50,437 nt of DNA from positions 1 through 50,437 of the forward strand of contig JAKSNS010000019.1 in the NCBI GenBank assembly GCA_024399545.1, given 5' to 3'. Below, one piece after another: positions 42,243-50,437 of the stretch. Each line of letters starts with the position of its first letter. Position 1 is the first letter of the stretch. Position numbers and translations under genes: made by a program. A model generated the notes under the pieces. It had not been told where the DNA came from. It ran no database searches and saw only the letters and a list, made by a program, of their open reading frames with translations. The stretch comes from Paludibacteraceae bacterium (GTDB lineage Bacteria; Bacteroidota; Bacteroidia; Bacteroidales; Paludibacteraceae).

Positions 42243-43796
42243 TTATTTTGTACCTTTGCACGGCAAAACAAGTGACCGTTCTTCTGTCACCGCAGGAGAC
42301 TCCATTGACAACAAAGTAAGGACTGTCGAGAATATATAAGTCTGGTCAACAGGCTCTTTTACAGCCTTGACATCATAGTTGTTGTTCTCGCTTAGCCATA
42401 GCAGCAATGGCACTTCGTACTGTGTCTTTGGCGCAACCGAACGTGGAACTCCGTGCATGAAGACGTTGTTCTCGCCAAGCGATTCCCCATGGTCTGAGAT
42501 GTAAACCACCGAGGTTTGCCAATCCGTCAGTTTCTCCAACTGGCTGATGACGTTGTCTATCAGATAGTCTGTATAGAGAATGCCGTTGTCGTAGGCGTTT
42601 ATGAGTCCTGGGATGTCTTTGTCCGCCGACTCAACGTCCCTTGCTACAGGCTGGAATTTTCGCCATTCGTCTGGGTATTTGCTGTCGTAGCATGGTCCGT
42701 GGCTTGTTGAGGTGTGCAGTACGATAAGCACTTTGTCTTTGCCTGACGATAAAATACGTTCGGCAACCCCTGCGCATAGTGTTTCGTCAAACTCGCCGTT
42801 TGCCGAAGGATATCTCTCCGCAAGTTCCGCCAGTGTTACATACTCTTTCAGGTGCAACGGAGGTTCACCCCAGTTTGATGTCCTCCATGAGACATCTGCC
42901 CCCATGCGGAAAAGATAGTCAGGCAGTGTCTCGTACAATTTCGAGTCGTCGTCAGGTTGTAGGATACATTTGACAGCCGCCGAAGTGTATGTGTAGTTTG
43001 AGTTCGCCTTGATTACATGCAAATCCTCACGCTGTGATAATAAAGGATTGGTAGCCCTTTTGTAACCATAAAGTTGGAAGTGGTCGGACCTTGCTGACTC
43101 GCCAATTATAAGCACAACTGCCGTGCGTGTGTTGTTTGTGAAATGTCCGTCAGGCAAAGGAATGGCGACTTGGTTCTTGTCATGTTTATGGCTGATCAGT
43201 CGTCCCGTGTTTACAATGTACGACCATGGCATTAGCAACCCCCCAAGTTCTGTGTCGTATTTGCCTATCCATAGGAAGTTGTTCAGGTTGATAAGCACAA
43301 TGATAACGCAAATGCCTAATGACGACCCCAAGGATATGAACCAGTTACGCCACGAACCTAATTTGACCTTCTGCATTAGCAGATATACGGATGGCAGAAT
43401 ACCAAGGAAAATAATATAGGTGAACAATCCTACGGTAATGAAGCCTGAAGCCTCCGAAGGTCGGGTGTCGTAGAAACAACTCATCATCGCCTCGTCAAGT
43501 ATTGTGCTATAGGTGATTGCGAAGAACACTCCTGCCGAACTTAATATGTTGGTCACGCATATCAACGCCCTCCCTACCCAACGTGTCAGACGTACCAACA
43601 ACATTATGGCAAAACCGTTGAGTGTTATCATCAGTATGACCAACGATGCTATTATGAAGACGGACGAACCTTCGCTGTGCGAGGCTACGAACTGGAAAAA
43701 CGGAATGTTGTATAAAAGCAGGTTAAGGGAACTGATTATTGCCGAGTATATTACAAGCGGCATAGGTTTCCTCAAGAACGATAATAATTTTTTCAT
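42243..43796 (-). CDS. Lipid A phosphoethanolamine transferase, EptA-like
   Basis: The ATG at 43796 gives 517 aa with five N-terminal membrane segments and a periplasmic alkaline-phosphatase-type domain. Metal and catalytic motifs are LIIGESARSDHFQLYGY, a nucleophile threonine in TYTSAAVKC, LHTSTSHGPCYDSKYP, and VVYISDHGESLGEN. It should transfer phosphoethanolamine from phosphatidylethanolamine to lipid A or LPS core, a modification associated with resistance to cationic peptides. It is divergent from the lipid kinase gene with only 6 bp between the two ATG codons. Confidence 0.88.
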   Translation of the reverse strand: MKKLLSFLRKPMPLVIYSAIISSLNLLLYNIPFFQFVASHSEGSSVFIIASLVILMITLNGFAIMLLVRLTRWVGRALICVTNILSSAGVFFAITYSTILDEAMMSCFYDTRPSEASGFITVGLFTYIIFLGILPSVYLLMQKVKLGSWRNWFISLGSSLGICVIIVLINLNNFLWIGKYDTELGGLLMPWSYIVNTGRLISHKHDKNQVAIPLPDGHFTNNTRTAVVLIIGESARSDHFQLYGYKRATNPLLSQREDLHVIKANSNYTYTSAAVKCILQPDDDSKLYETLPDYLFRMGADVSWRTSNWGEPPLHLKEYVTLAELAERYPSANGEFDETLCAGVAERILSSGKDKVLIVLHTSTSHGPCYDSKYPDEWRKFQPVARDVESADKDIPGLINAYDNGILYTDYLIDNVISQLEKLTDWQTSVVYISDHGESLGENNVFMHGVPRSVAPKTQYEVPLLLWLSENNNYDVKAVKEPVDQTYIFSTVLTLLSMESPAVTEERSLVLPCKGTK

Positions 43797-43802
43797 CAAA
43801 AT

Positions 43803-44672
43803 ATGGAAAGGATTTTGTTTGTAATAAACCCAATTGCCGGAGGTGGCAATGGGGCGAAGAAGGTCGGTAGGATAAGAAGGTTACTTGACAAGAACCGTTT
43901 TTCGCCCGACTTTGCGTTTACGGAGCACGGGGGGCATGCCACCGAAATTGCCAGTCGTGCCGCCGCTGACGGCGTTGATGTCGTTGTCGCGGTGGGTGGT
44001 GACGGAACGGTCAACGAGACTGCTTGTGGCTTGATTGGCACACGTACCGCACTTGGTATTATCCCTAATGGTTCAGGCGACGGACTTGCCCTTCATCTTG
44101 GCATTCCACGCCATTTGCCAGGTGCTATGCGTAAACTCAACCACGGTAATTCTATCCTTGCTGACAGTGGAATTGTCGAGGGCCACAGGTTTTTCTGCAC
44201 TACAGGCGTTGGTTTTGATGCCAAGGTGGCTTGTGATTACGCCAAAGCTGGTTCTCGTGGAATTAAGACTTACATTGCCAAGGCGGTTGAGGATTGGAAA
44301 AACTTCAAACCATCCCATTATGTAATCACCACTGAGGATACGAAGATTGAGGTTGATGCCATGCTCGTCACTGTCGGCAATGCCAACCAGTGGGGCAACC
44401 GTTGTCACATTGCCCCTACGGCTTCTGTCACCGACGGACTCTTGGAGATTACCATCGTTAAGCCTATTTCTATTGTCCAGGCACCTGACCTTCTCATTAA
44501 ACTCTTCAAATACGAGGCTTACAAGAGCGAACACATTATCCATCTTCGCGGAAAGAAGATAACTATCCAACGTGATGGCGGGTTGGAGGCCCATTATGAT
44601 GGCGAGGCAATTATGTTGCCTGAGACTATTCACATAGAGTGCTGCATGCAAACCATACACCTATGGTGTTAG
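43803..44672 (+). CDS. Diacylglycerol/lipid kinase family protein, YegS/DgkB-like
   Basis: This 289-aa soluble lipid kinase has ILFVINPIAGGGNG at the N-terminus, the nucleotide motif VAVGGDGTVNETA (residues 63-75), GIIPNGSGDGLALHLGIP and CTTGVGFDAKVA. The NGSGDG form (instead of NGTAND) is common in Bacteroidetes. It probably phosphorylates diacylglycerol or a related lipid and returns it to phospholipid synthesis, which fits the neighbouring EptA-like enzyme because that reaction releases diacylglycerol. It ends 11 bp before the convergent WYL-like gene. Confidence 0.9.
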   Translation: MERILFVINPIAGGGNGAKKVGRIRRLLDKNRFSPDFAFTEHGGHATEIASRAAADGVDVVVAVGGDGTVNETACGLIGTRTALGIIPNGSGDGLALHLGIPRHLPGAMRKLNHGNSILADSGIVEGHRFFCTTGVGFDAKVACDYAKAGSRGIKTYIAKAVEDWKNFKPSHYVITTEDTKIEVDAMLVTVGNANQWGNRCHIAPTASVTDGLLEITIVKPISIVQAPDLLIKLFKYEAYKSEHIIHLRGKKITIQRDGGLEAHYDGEAIMLPETIHIECCMQTIHLWC

Positions 44673-44683
44673 GCTTACTGTGG

Positions 44684-45280
44684 TTATTCAATCTTCAGAA
44701 TAACCTTCCCCTTATAGCTCTCAGCCCAAGAAATCAATTTTGCGCTGAGTACTGTATGCACTACGAAGTTTGCGCTACCGTCAAATTCGTATTGTTCTAT
44801 TTGCATCGTAGGGTGGATAGGGTGCTGGACAATGTGTTCCACGTATTCTGCATCCACCCAAAAACGGATGTCGGTAGGCTTCTTGGCTGCAAGACCCAAT
44901 GGGCGGGGAAGGCGTGGCATCGCAAGGGTGTCCGCCATTTTGTCGCCCATCTTGTTTATTTCGTTCAACATAGGCTTGACTGAGTCAAAACGGCAGTAAT
45001 TGCGTAGCGAGTCAATCATGTCCAAAATAGTGGCTTTGTCTTCTTCCGTGAGTTGCTGTGCCGCAAGGTTGAACGTCGGGTCGCTGTAACTATAAAATTT
45101 GCGGTCACTAACTTCTATTGGCGCATTGAATCTTTTGCGCATCAACTCCAAATCACCCTGTATTGAGCGTTTTGAGTTTTTCATTGCTTCGCCGCATTGG
45201 TCTATCAGGTCCTGAAGTGACCAAGTGCGATTTCTGTCGCGAAGGCAACTGTCGATAATAAAGAGGCGGTCAATATTCAT
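44684..45280 (-). CDS. Short WYL-type transcriptional regulator
   Basis: The ATG at 45280 gives 198 aa. Residues 1-65 look like the helix-turn-helix DNA-binding part (MNIDRLFIIDSCLRDRNRTW, SKRSIQGDLELMR), and residues 125-198 like a WYL/WCX-type sensor (DIRFWVDAEYVEHIVQHPIH, ending KLISWAESYKGKV). The usual full-length WYL regulators are around 300 aa, so the central part is reduced. The ligand and target are unknown. The MITE-like copy 2 ends 20 bp upstream of the ATG and may have replaced its native promoter. Confidence 0.7.
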   Translation of the reverse strand: MNIDRLFIIDSCLRDRNRTWSLQDLIDQCGEAMKNSKRSIQGDLELMRKRFNAPIEVSDRKFYSYSDPTFNLAAQQLTEEDKATILDMIDSLRNYCRFDSVKPMLNEINKMGDKMADTLAMPRLPRPLGLAAKKPTDIRFWVDAEYVEHIVQHPIHPTMQIEQYEFDGSANFVVHTVLSAKLISWAESYKGKVILKIE

Positions 45281-45299
45281 AATGTCAACTTTTTTTGTC

Positions 45300-45458
45300 A
45301 AGGTGAGTTCTATAAATTCATTTTGAGAGTTTTTTTGAAGTTTATTTTAGGCAGATTGCTGTGTGGAAATGCTAAAAGAAACTTCAAAAACACCAAAAAG
45401 TTCATTTGTTTCTTATTTTTATCAGTTTTCAAAACGGTGAATTTATAGAACTTACCTT
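45300..45458. mobile_element. MITE-like non-autonomous element, copy 2 (159 bp)
   Basis: Terminal inverted repeats of 21 bp (45300-45320 and 45438-45458) differ at one position; both read AAGGTnAGTTCTATAAATTC plus a final A. Subterminal inverted segments GAAGTTT and AAACTTC lie inside. The ends and the segment ATGCTAAAAGAAACTTCAAA are shared with copy 1 at 16811-17080, from which about 110 bp of internal sequence is missing. No coding sequence is present. It occupies most of the gap between the WYL-like gene and the transketolase stop; the remaining 45459-45495 shows nothing. Confidence 0.8.
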
Positions 45459-45495
45459 AATTTCTTAGACGGGCTGAAACTTCGTCTTCATGGCC

Positions 45496-47505
45496 TTATA
45501 GTGCAAGGATTCTTGCCGCTACCTGTTCAGGCGTGAACCCGAGTTTTTCGTCAAGTACTTTGTAAGGTGCTGAGAAACCAAATGATTCTAACCCGTATAT
45601 TGTTCCGTCTGTGCCTACAAGGTTTATCAGGTTCACAGGCAAACCTGCCGTCAAACCGAAACGCTTAACGTTTTTAGGGATAACCTTGTTGCGGTACTCT
45701 TCTGGCTGGTTGAAGAATAATCCTTCCGAAGGTACTGAGACAATAGATACTCGGTGTCCCTTCTCGCGGACAATCTTGGCTACCTGCACCAATGTTGACA
45801 CCTCGCTACCTGTTGCGATGAGCGTGTATTCAGGGTCTTTGTCTTCCGAAACCACATAACCTCCGTTACGCACTAACGAGTAATTTGTAGTGTCTGGCAG
45901 GTCAGTTATGTTCTGTCTCGAAAGTATTATGCCTGTTGGTGTTGAAGTGTTTTCCATCATCAGACGGTAACACTCCGTTGTTTCTTTTGCGTCGGCAGGG
46001 CGGAGAACCAACATTGAGTTCATACCGGCATGGTTATGCAGTTTCTCCATAAGTCTGAGTTGTGCCTCTTGCTCTACTGGTTCATGCGTAGGACCATCTT
46101 CGCCAACGCGGAAAGCATCGTGGCTCCAGATGAATTTCACTGGCAATTGCATAAGTGCCGCCATACGGATTGCAGGTTTCATATAGTCAGAGAATACGAA
46201 GAAAGTACCACAAGCGGCAATTACGCCACCGTGCAAAGTCATACCTATGCATAGGCAAGCCATTGTAAGTTCCGAAACGCCTGCCTGAAGGAATGCCCCT
46301 GAGAAGTCTCCTTTCTTGAAAGCATGGGTCTTCTTCAGGAATCCGTCTGTTTTGTCTGAGTTGCTGAGGTCTGCTGACGAAACAATCATATTCTCAACTT
46401 GGTCAGCCAATGCTGACAGGCATGTTGCCGAAGCTGCACGAGTTGCGGTGTCTGGTTTCTGTTTTGCCTTTGTCCAGTCAATATGAGGAGCTATTCCTGA
46501 GAACCATTTTGACAGTTTTGCGGCTTTTACTGGATTGGCCATCGCCCAATTGTCACGTTTCTGGTAACGCTCAGTTACTATCTTGCGCAGTGCCTCGCGA
46601 CGGCGTTCGTATATCTCTTTCGTCTCATCAAAGAGTACGAATGGGTTTTCAGGGTCACCACCGAGTGCCGTAATGGTGTTTGTGTAAGCCTGTCCACCGA
46701 GTGGCGAGCCGTGTGTGGCAGGGCAGTTTTCGTATGATGAGCCATCCTCGCGCAAAGCCCCTTTGCCCATGGTTGTGGTACCTATGATGAGAACTGGTCT
46801 CTCTTTTTCGTTTATGGCAGCTTTGAGGTTGCGGCGTATGCTTGAAACAGAGTGTCCGTCGCAAGTAAGAACTTTCCATCCCCAGGCTGTGTATTTGCGT
46901 GCAACGTCCTCGTTCGACACCTCGTTGCACATCGTCGAGAGCTGCACATTGTTTGAGTCGTAGAACATAATGAGGTTGTTCAGCCCTAATGTACCGGCTA
47001 TGCGTCCAGCACCTTGCGAAATCTCTTCTTGTATGCCCCCGTCAGAGATGTAGGCGTAAATCTTCGACTGAAGAATGTTGTCCATGCGTGCGTTGAGGAA
47101 TTTCGAGGCAATCGCAGCGCCTACAGCATAGACATGTCCCTGACCGAGAGGACCGGATGTGTTCTCAATGCCGTGCATTATGTCACGCTCTGGATGTCCA
47201 GGGGTAATGCTACCCCACTGGCGGAAGTTCTTCAGGTCATCCATCGTGTATTTGCCTGCACACGCCAGCACTGAATAGAGCATTGGCGACATGTGTCCAG
47301 GATCCAGAAAGAAACGGTCACGCCCCTCCCAAAGAGGCTTTTCAGGGTCGTAAACCAGGAACTCCGAGAAGAGCACATTGATGAAATCCGCTCCGCCCAT
47401 CGCCCCGCCAGGGTGTCCCGACTTTGCTTTTTCTACCATTGATGCTGCCAGAATACGGATATTGTCCGCAGCACGTTTTAACTGTTTTGAGCTGTTTTCC
47501 TTCAT
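45496..47505 (-). CDS. tkt: Transketolase
   Basis: This 669-aa thiamine-diphosphate enzyme of the non-oxidative pentose phosphate pathway transfers two-carbon units between sugar phosphates in the cytoplasm. Motifs include MVEKAKSGHPGGAMGGADF near the N-terminus, GPLGQGHVYAVGAA, ISDGGIQEEISQGAGR for the ThDP/metal site, the catalytic FSDYMKPAIRMAAL region and SHDAFRVGEDGPTHEPVEQ. Length and domain order are normal. It is transcribed alone from a promoter near 47566-47573, opposite plsC. Confidence 0.96.
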   Translation of the reverse strand: MKENSSKQLKRAADNIRILAASMVEKAKSGHPGGAMGGADFINVLFSEFLVYDPEKPLWEGRDRFFLDPGHMSPMLYSVLACAGKYTMDDLKNFRQWGSITPGHPERDIMHGIENTSGPLGQGHVYAVGAAIASKFLNARMDNILQSKIYAYISDGGIQEEISQGAGRIAGTLGLNNLIMFYDSNNVQLSTMCNEVSNEDVARKYTAWGWKVLTCDGHSVSSIRRNLKAAINEKERPVLIIGTTTMGKGALREDGSSYENCPATHGSPLGGQAYTNTITALGGDPENPFVLFDETKEIYERRREALRKIVTERYQKRDNWAMANPVKAAKLSKWFSGIAPHIDWTKAKQKPDTATRAASATCLSALADQVENMIVSSADLSNSDKTDGFLKKTHAFKKGDFSGAFLQAGVSELTMACLCIGMTLHGGVIAACGTFFVFSDYMKPAIRMAALMQLPVKFIWSHDAFRVGEDGPTHEPVEQEAQLRLMEKLHNHAGMNSMLVLRPADAKETTECYRLMMENTSTPTGIILSRQNITDLPDTTNYSLVRNGGYVVSEDKDPEYTLIATGSEVSTLVQVAKIVREKGHRVSIVSVPSEGLFFNQPEEYRNKVIPKNVKRFGLTAGLPVNLINLVGTDGTIYGLESFGFSAPYKVLDEKLGFTPEQVAARILAL

Positions 47506-47565
47506 GTTAACTATGTATTTTTCTTTTTATTTTCGTAGCACCTGACGCATTACGCAATCACTTTG

Positions 47566-47573
47566 CAAAGTTA
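47566..47573 (-). promoter_or_regulatory. tkt promoter -7 element
   Basis: On the minus strand TAACTTTG (47573 to 47566) matches the consensus. A TTG occurs 22 bp upstream at 47596-47598, so spacing is slightly long. The leader is about 55 nt. Confidence 0.65.
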
Positions 47574-47619
47574 GAAATAATTTTCCGAAAAATAGCAAGA
47601 AAATTCGGAAAAAAATCAG

Positions 47620-47627
47620 TAAATTTG
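47620..47627 (+). promoter_or_regulatory. plsC-porE promoter -7 element
   Basis: TAAATTTG at 47620-47627, followed by CACCG, matches TAnnTTTG. No good -33 box is seen. The start codon lies 16 bp further on, so the leader is very short. Confidence 0.6.
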
Positions 47628-47643
47628 CACCGTAAAAAAACTA

Positions 47644-48384
47644 ATGCGGATGAAACGTAAAATCTACCCGTTTTGGGTGTTGTATTCTGTTATTGTTTAC
47701 TACCCTTTAGGCATTGTCATTACGGCAGTTACGGCCATCGTTGTGATAGTGATGGTGACACTTGGCGTGCGTGCAGCCAGACTGAACGGTTTTGTGCGGT
47801 TGTGGGCAAATTTCATCTGCGCACTGGCTTTATCCGCCGTCCATGTCGTGGGTCGTGAGCATATTGACCCAAGAAAACCCTATATTTTCCTTGCCAATCA
47901 TCAAGGTTGGTACGACATTTTCGCAATCTACGGCTACCTGCCAAACCGCTTCGCATGGATTATGAAGGAGGAGTTGGGACGAATACCTCTCGTAGGCCAT
48001 GCATGCAAGAAGGTGGGGCATGTATTGATCGACAGATCTTCAAAAATGAAGTCAATGCAGTCGCTCCAGAAAGCGGAACGTATCCTGAAGGACAATAATT
48101 CATCCGTCGTGCTTTTCCCCGAAGGCACTCGCACAAGGACAGGAAAGGTGGGAACGTTCAAACGTGGGGCTTTCGTCATGGCACGTGACCTGCACATGCC
48201 TATTGTCCCAATGTCGGTGGATGGGTCGTTTGACATCAAACCGAAAGGCAGTTGGTGGATCAAGCCTCACCCCATTACGCTGACCATCCACGAGCCAATC
48301 AACACCGACAACCTGACCCACGACAATATGCAGGAGTATATTGACCAAACCCACGAAATCATAAGAAAAGAGATTGAACGATGA
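47644..48384 (+). CDS. plsC: 1-acyl-sn-glycerol-3-phosphate acyltransferase
   Basis: This 246-aa membrane-bound acyltransferase makes phosphatidic acid from lysophosphatidic acid. It has two N-terminal hydrophobic segments, the HX4D motif HQGWYD (residues 86-91) and the substrate motif FPEGTR (158-163), followed by PIVPMSVDG. A second ATG six bases downstream would also serve as start. Its stop overlaps the porE start as ATGA, so lipid acyltransferase and T9SS protein are translationally coupled. Confidence 0.93.
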   Translation: MRMKRKIYPFWVLYSVIVYYPLGIVITAVTAIVVIVMVTLGVRAARLNGFVRLWANFICALALSAVHVVGREHIDPRKPYIFLANHQGWYDIFAIYGYLPNRFAWIMKEELGRIPLVGHACKKVGHVLIDRSSKMKSMQSLQKAERILKDNNSSVVLFPEGTRTRTGKVGTFKRGAFVMARDLHMPIVPMSVDGSFDIKPKGSWWIKPHPITLTIHEPINTDNLTHDNMQEYIDQTHEIIRKEIER

Positions 48385-50267
48385 GAAAACCGTTGTTTTT
48401 CATATTGTTGTCCGTCACCTTGGCAGCCTCGGCACAGGTATATGACACAAAATCGAAAGCCGCCATCAAACTCTACCAACAGTCAGGGATGGCTATGAGC
48501 ACACGCGAGAAAACCGAACTGCTTGAGAAAGCCATAGCCAAAGACAAAATGTTCAGCCAGGCGTATTTCGAACTTGCGCTTACACATCGGAACGCTGGCA
48601 ATTACGAACTGATGGTCAGCACTATGGAGACTATCTACGAACTACGTCCGGACGACGACATGGTCAAACTCCGCATGGCTGAGGCATATTACCGTAACGG
48701 CCAGTATCAGGAGGCTGTAGATGTTTATGAAGGCATCTCCGCCGGCTTCAAGGAGCGTGCCAGAAATCTCGGCAGCAGATACAAAACAGCTCTGAACCTG
48801 TACCGCAACCCCGTCAAAATGCAGCCACGTCGCGTTGAGGGTGTCAGCACCAGATACAATGATTATTTCGCCTCGATCACCGCTGACGGCAGCATGATGT
48901 CAACGACGGTGCTTGCGCCAATCGAGAATTACGCAGGCGACGAGCGTCTTCAGGAGGACATCTACGTCTCGTACAGCAAGACGGACGGCACCTGGACGTT
49001 CAGCCGCCCGATAGACGACAACCTCAACACCACGGACAACGAGGGGTCGCAGAGCTTTTCCGCCGACGGCCGTTATATGTTCTTCGTCAGCTGCAACAAC
49101 CCTGACAACATAGGCTCGTGCGACATCTATTACGCTATCCGTCAGGGTCGCCGCTGGTCAAATCCCATCAACCTCGGCGCTCCTGCCAACACCGAATATT
49201 GGGAGTCAAACCCATATATGGCACCTTCGGGCGAGGAACTCTATTTTGCCACCAACCGTCCGGGGGGATTGGGCAAACGCGACATCTGGAAGGTCAAGAT
49301 ACGCATCAAACGTGACGGCACCCTTGAACCTTACGACGCCCATCCTCTTGGCTCTCCTATAAACACTGAGGACGACGAGTATGCGCCATTCATGCACGCT
49401 GACGGCGAGACCTTCTATTTCTCGTCAAACGGTCACGAGGGCATGGGCGGCTCGGACATTTTCGTCACACGCTTCAATTCTTCTGGTCAGGTGACCATGG
49501 CACCTAAAAACCTTGGCTACCCTATAAATACTAACGGCGATGAGTCTGGTTTCGTGGTTAACGGCGAGGGCACACGTGGCTATTATGCCTCTGACCGCAT
49601 TGACCCTGACTCTGAGACAAAACTCGATATTTACGAAATCTCGTTACCTGAATTCGCACGCCCTGCCAAGATGCTCTACAGCCCTGGCCGTGTATATGAT
49701 GCCTCAAACGGCCGCCCTCTCCAGGCGTATGTCGAGGTGTTTGACCAAAGCAGCAACCGCAAGTATTTCGAGTCAACCTCCGACCGCTCCAACGGTGAGT
49801 TCGTAGTCTTCCTCCCTGAGAAAGGCTCCTACGGTTGCAGCGTCCGCCAGTCAGGCTATCTGTTCTATACCGAGGAGATTAGCAAGGCAGGCGACTCTAT
49901 CGTCGCTGCCCTTCAGCCAATAATCCCGGGTAGTACGATGACCGTCGAAAACCTCTTCTTCGACACTGACAAGGACGAAATCCTCCCTACATCATACGCT
50001 GTCATCGAACACCTCTACCAGTTCCTCCGCACCAACACGAAGATTAGGATAGAGATTGTCGGTCATACAGATAATGTCGGTCAGGTTGCCCACAACAATG
50101 ATTTGTCATTACGTCGTGCCGAGGCTCTGAGGAATGCCCTTGTCAAGAAAGGCATCTCTGCCTCACGCATCGAAACCCGTGGCGCAGGCTCCTCACAGCC
50201 TGTAGCAGACAACAGCACCGAAGAGGGTCGTGCACGCAACCGCCGTGTAGAGGTGGTTATCAAATAA
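48381..50267 (+). CDS. porE: T9SS component PorE (TPR, beta-propeller, CRD, OmpA domains)
   Basis: This 628-aa exported protein has signal peptide MRKPLFFILLSVTLAASA. It has TPR-like helices at about 25-140, a PD40/WD40-like beta-propeller at about 150-430 with repeated FSADGRYMFF, APSGEELYFATNRPGG and DGETFYFSSNGHEG blades, a carboxypeptidase-regulatory-like domain at about 440-515 and an OmpA peptidoglycan-binding domain from about 520 (LFFDTDKDEILP, GHTDNVG, NRRVEVVIK). This exact order is that of P. gingivalis PorE, which contacts peptidoglycan and is needed for T9SS secretion. The four-domain order separates it from simple Pal/OmpA proteins. Its stop codon lies inside the palindromic element starting at 50262. 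Confidence 0.88.
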   Translation: MRKPLFFILLSVTLAASAQVYDTKSKAAIKLYQQSGMAMSTREKTELLEKAIAKDKMFSQAYFELALTHRNAGNYELMVSTMETIYELRPDDDMVKLRMAEAYYRNGQYQEAVDVYEGISAGFKERARNLGSRYKTALNLYRNPVKMQPRRVEGVSTRYNDYFASITADGSMMSTTVLAPIENYAGDERLQEDIYVSYSKTDGTWTFSRPIDDNLNTTDNEGSQSFSADGRYMFFVSCNNPDNIGSCDIYYAIRQGRRWSNPINLGAPANTEYWESNPYMAPSGEELYFATNRPGGLGKRDIWKVKIRIKRDGTLEPYDAHPLGSPINTEDDEYAPFMHADGETFYFSSNGHEGMGGSDIFVTRFNSSGQVTMAPKNLGYPINTNGDESGFVVNGEGTRGYYASDRIDPDSETKLDIYEISLPEFARPAKMLYSPGRVYDASNGRPLQAYVEVFDQSSNRKYFESTSDRSNGEFVVFLPEKGSYGCSVRQSGYLFYTEEISKAGDSIVAALQPIIPGSTMTVENLFFDTDKDEILPTSYAVIEHLYQFLRTNTKIRIEIVGHTDNVGQVAHNNDLSLRRAEALRNALVKKGISASRIETRGAGSSQPVADNSTEEGRARNRRVEVVIK

Positions 50268-50375
50268 TAAATTGGTACGATTTGAAACGCATATATTGTT
50301 TTGAGACGGAGCAGGCTCCGTCTTTACAGGGGTTGCATTGTGACATAAAAATAAGATTGTACCAAGTTATTATTT
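50262..50375. mobile_element. Palindromic element after porE, MITE/REP-like
   Basis: The element has inverted ends: AAATAATAAATTGGTACGAT (from 50262) and, in reverse complement, AAATAATAACTTGGTACAAT (ending at 50375). The centre holds the hairpin GACGGAGC-AG-GCTCCGTC followed by TTTAC, which can terminate porE transcription. Positions 50302-50336 are the reverse complement of the repeat at 4191-4226. The left end contains the porE stop codon. Confidence 0.75.
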
Positions 50376-50385
50376 CATTATGACT

Positions 50386-50437
50386 AAATAATAAATTGGT
50401 ACGATTTGAAAAGCATATATTGTTTGGAGACGGAGCA
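50386..50437. repeat. Start of a second copy of the porE-distal element, cut by the window edge
   Basis: The 52 bp repeat 50262-50313 in direct orientation with two mismatches, ending with the first arm of the GACGGAGC hairpin at the window edge. A tandem array of the palindromic element therefore probably continues to the right. Confidence 0.85.

Noticed and set aside
44073-44660. 195-codon minus-strand frame opposite the lipid kinase gene
   Set aside because: It is the shadow of a strongly conserved kinase gene, with no promoter or known motif.

Overview
The window looks like a Bacteroidales chromosome, possibly Prevotellaceae-like although no genus can be fixed by reading. Three things support this. 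Most transcription units start with the Bacteroidetes promoter form (TTTG or TTG, about 20 bp, then TAnnTTTG). Three components of the type IX secretion system (T9SS) are present: PorU, PorV and PorE. The order porU-porV-ispF is also the order known from Porphyromonas gingivalis. No rRNA, tRNA, CRISPR array, phage or intact insertion sequence was recognised.

Positions 84-30335, all on the minus strand, form a surface-polysaccharide (LPS O-antigen type) locus. Transcription starts at a near-ideal promoter at 30484-30517. The order is: an initiating sugar-phosphate transferase; two tandem Wzm-type ABC permeases separated by an 11-bp repeat array; an AAA-ATPase/nuclease-like protein with ten QTGG repeats; UDP-galactopyranose mutase; a broken F420-dehydrogenase-beta-like gene; glycosyltransferases and an acyltransferase; the Wzt ATPase; a dehydrogenase-epimerase fusion; and a long AT-rich run of glycosyltransferases. 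That run also holds a GT-C-like membrane protein, an LTA-synthase-like sulfatase frameshifted at a C8 tract, a FemAB/GNAT-like transferase and a DUF354 protein. A second promoter (4289-4321) serves wbpI, a polysaccharide deacetylase, wbpE and wlbA/wbpB, which are enzymes for UDP-2,3-diamino-uronic acid sugars.

Positions 30527-39073 join cell envelope synthesis to protein secretion. murB, a large secreted protein with a T9SS-type C-terminal domain and a small membrane protein run leftward. porU and porV (C-terminal sortase and its beta-barrel partner) run rightward from adjacent promoters, followed by ispF. In P. gingivalis the PorU sortase attaches cargo to A-LPS through a Wbp/Vim-pathway sugar. 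Finding a Wbp-type operon, a Wzm/Wzt export locus, T9SS cargo and PorU/PorV in one neighbourhood suggests the locus could make the anchor glycan. That is inference.

Positions 39074-50437 are mostly housekeeping: groEL/groES, a queuosine-precursor-type transporter, a phosphoethanolamine transferase divergent from a lipid kinase, a short WYL-type regulator, transketolase, and a plsC-porE pair. Small repeats are scattered through the window: two copies of a MITE-like element (16811-17080, 45300-45458), a dispersed palindrome (4191-4226 and 50302-50336), a tandem palindromic element beyond porE, an inverted pair of 11-bp arrays (1-66 and 28263-28361) and a degenerate duplication of the ispF 3' end.
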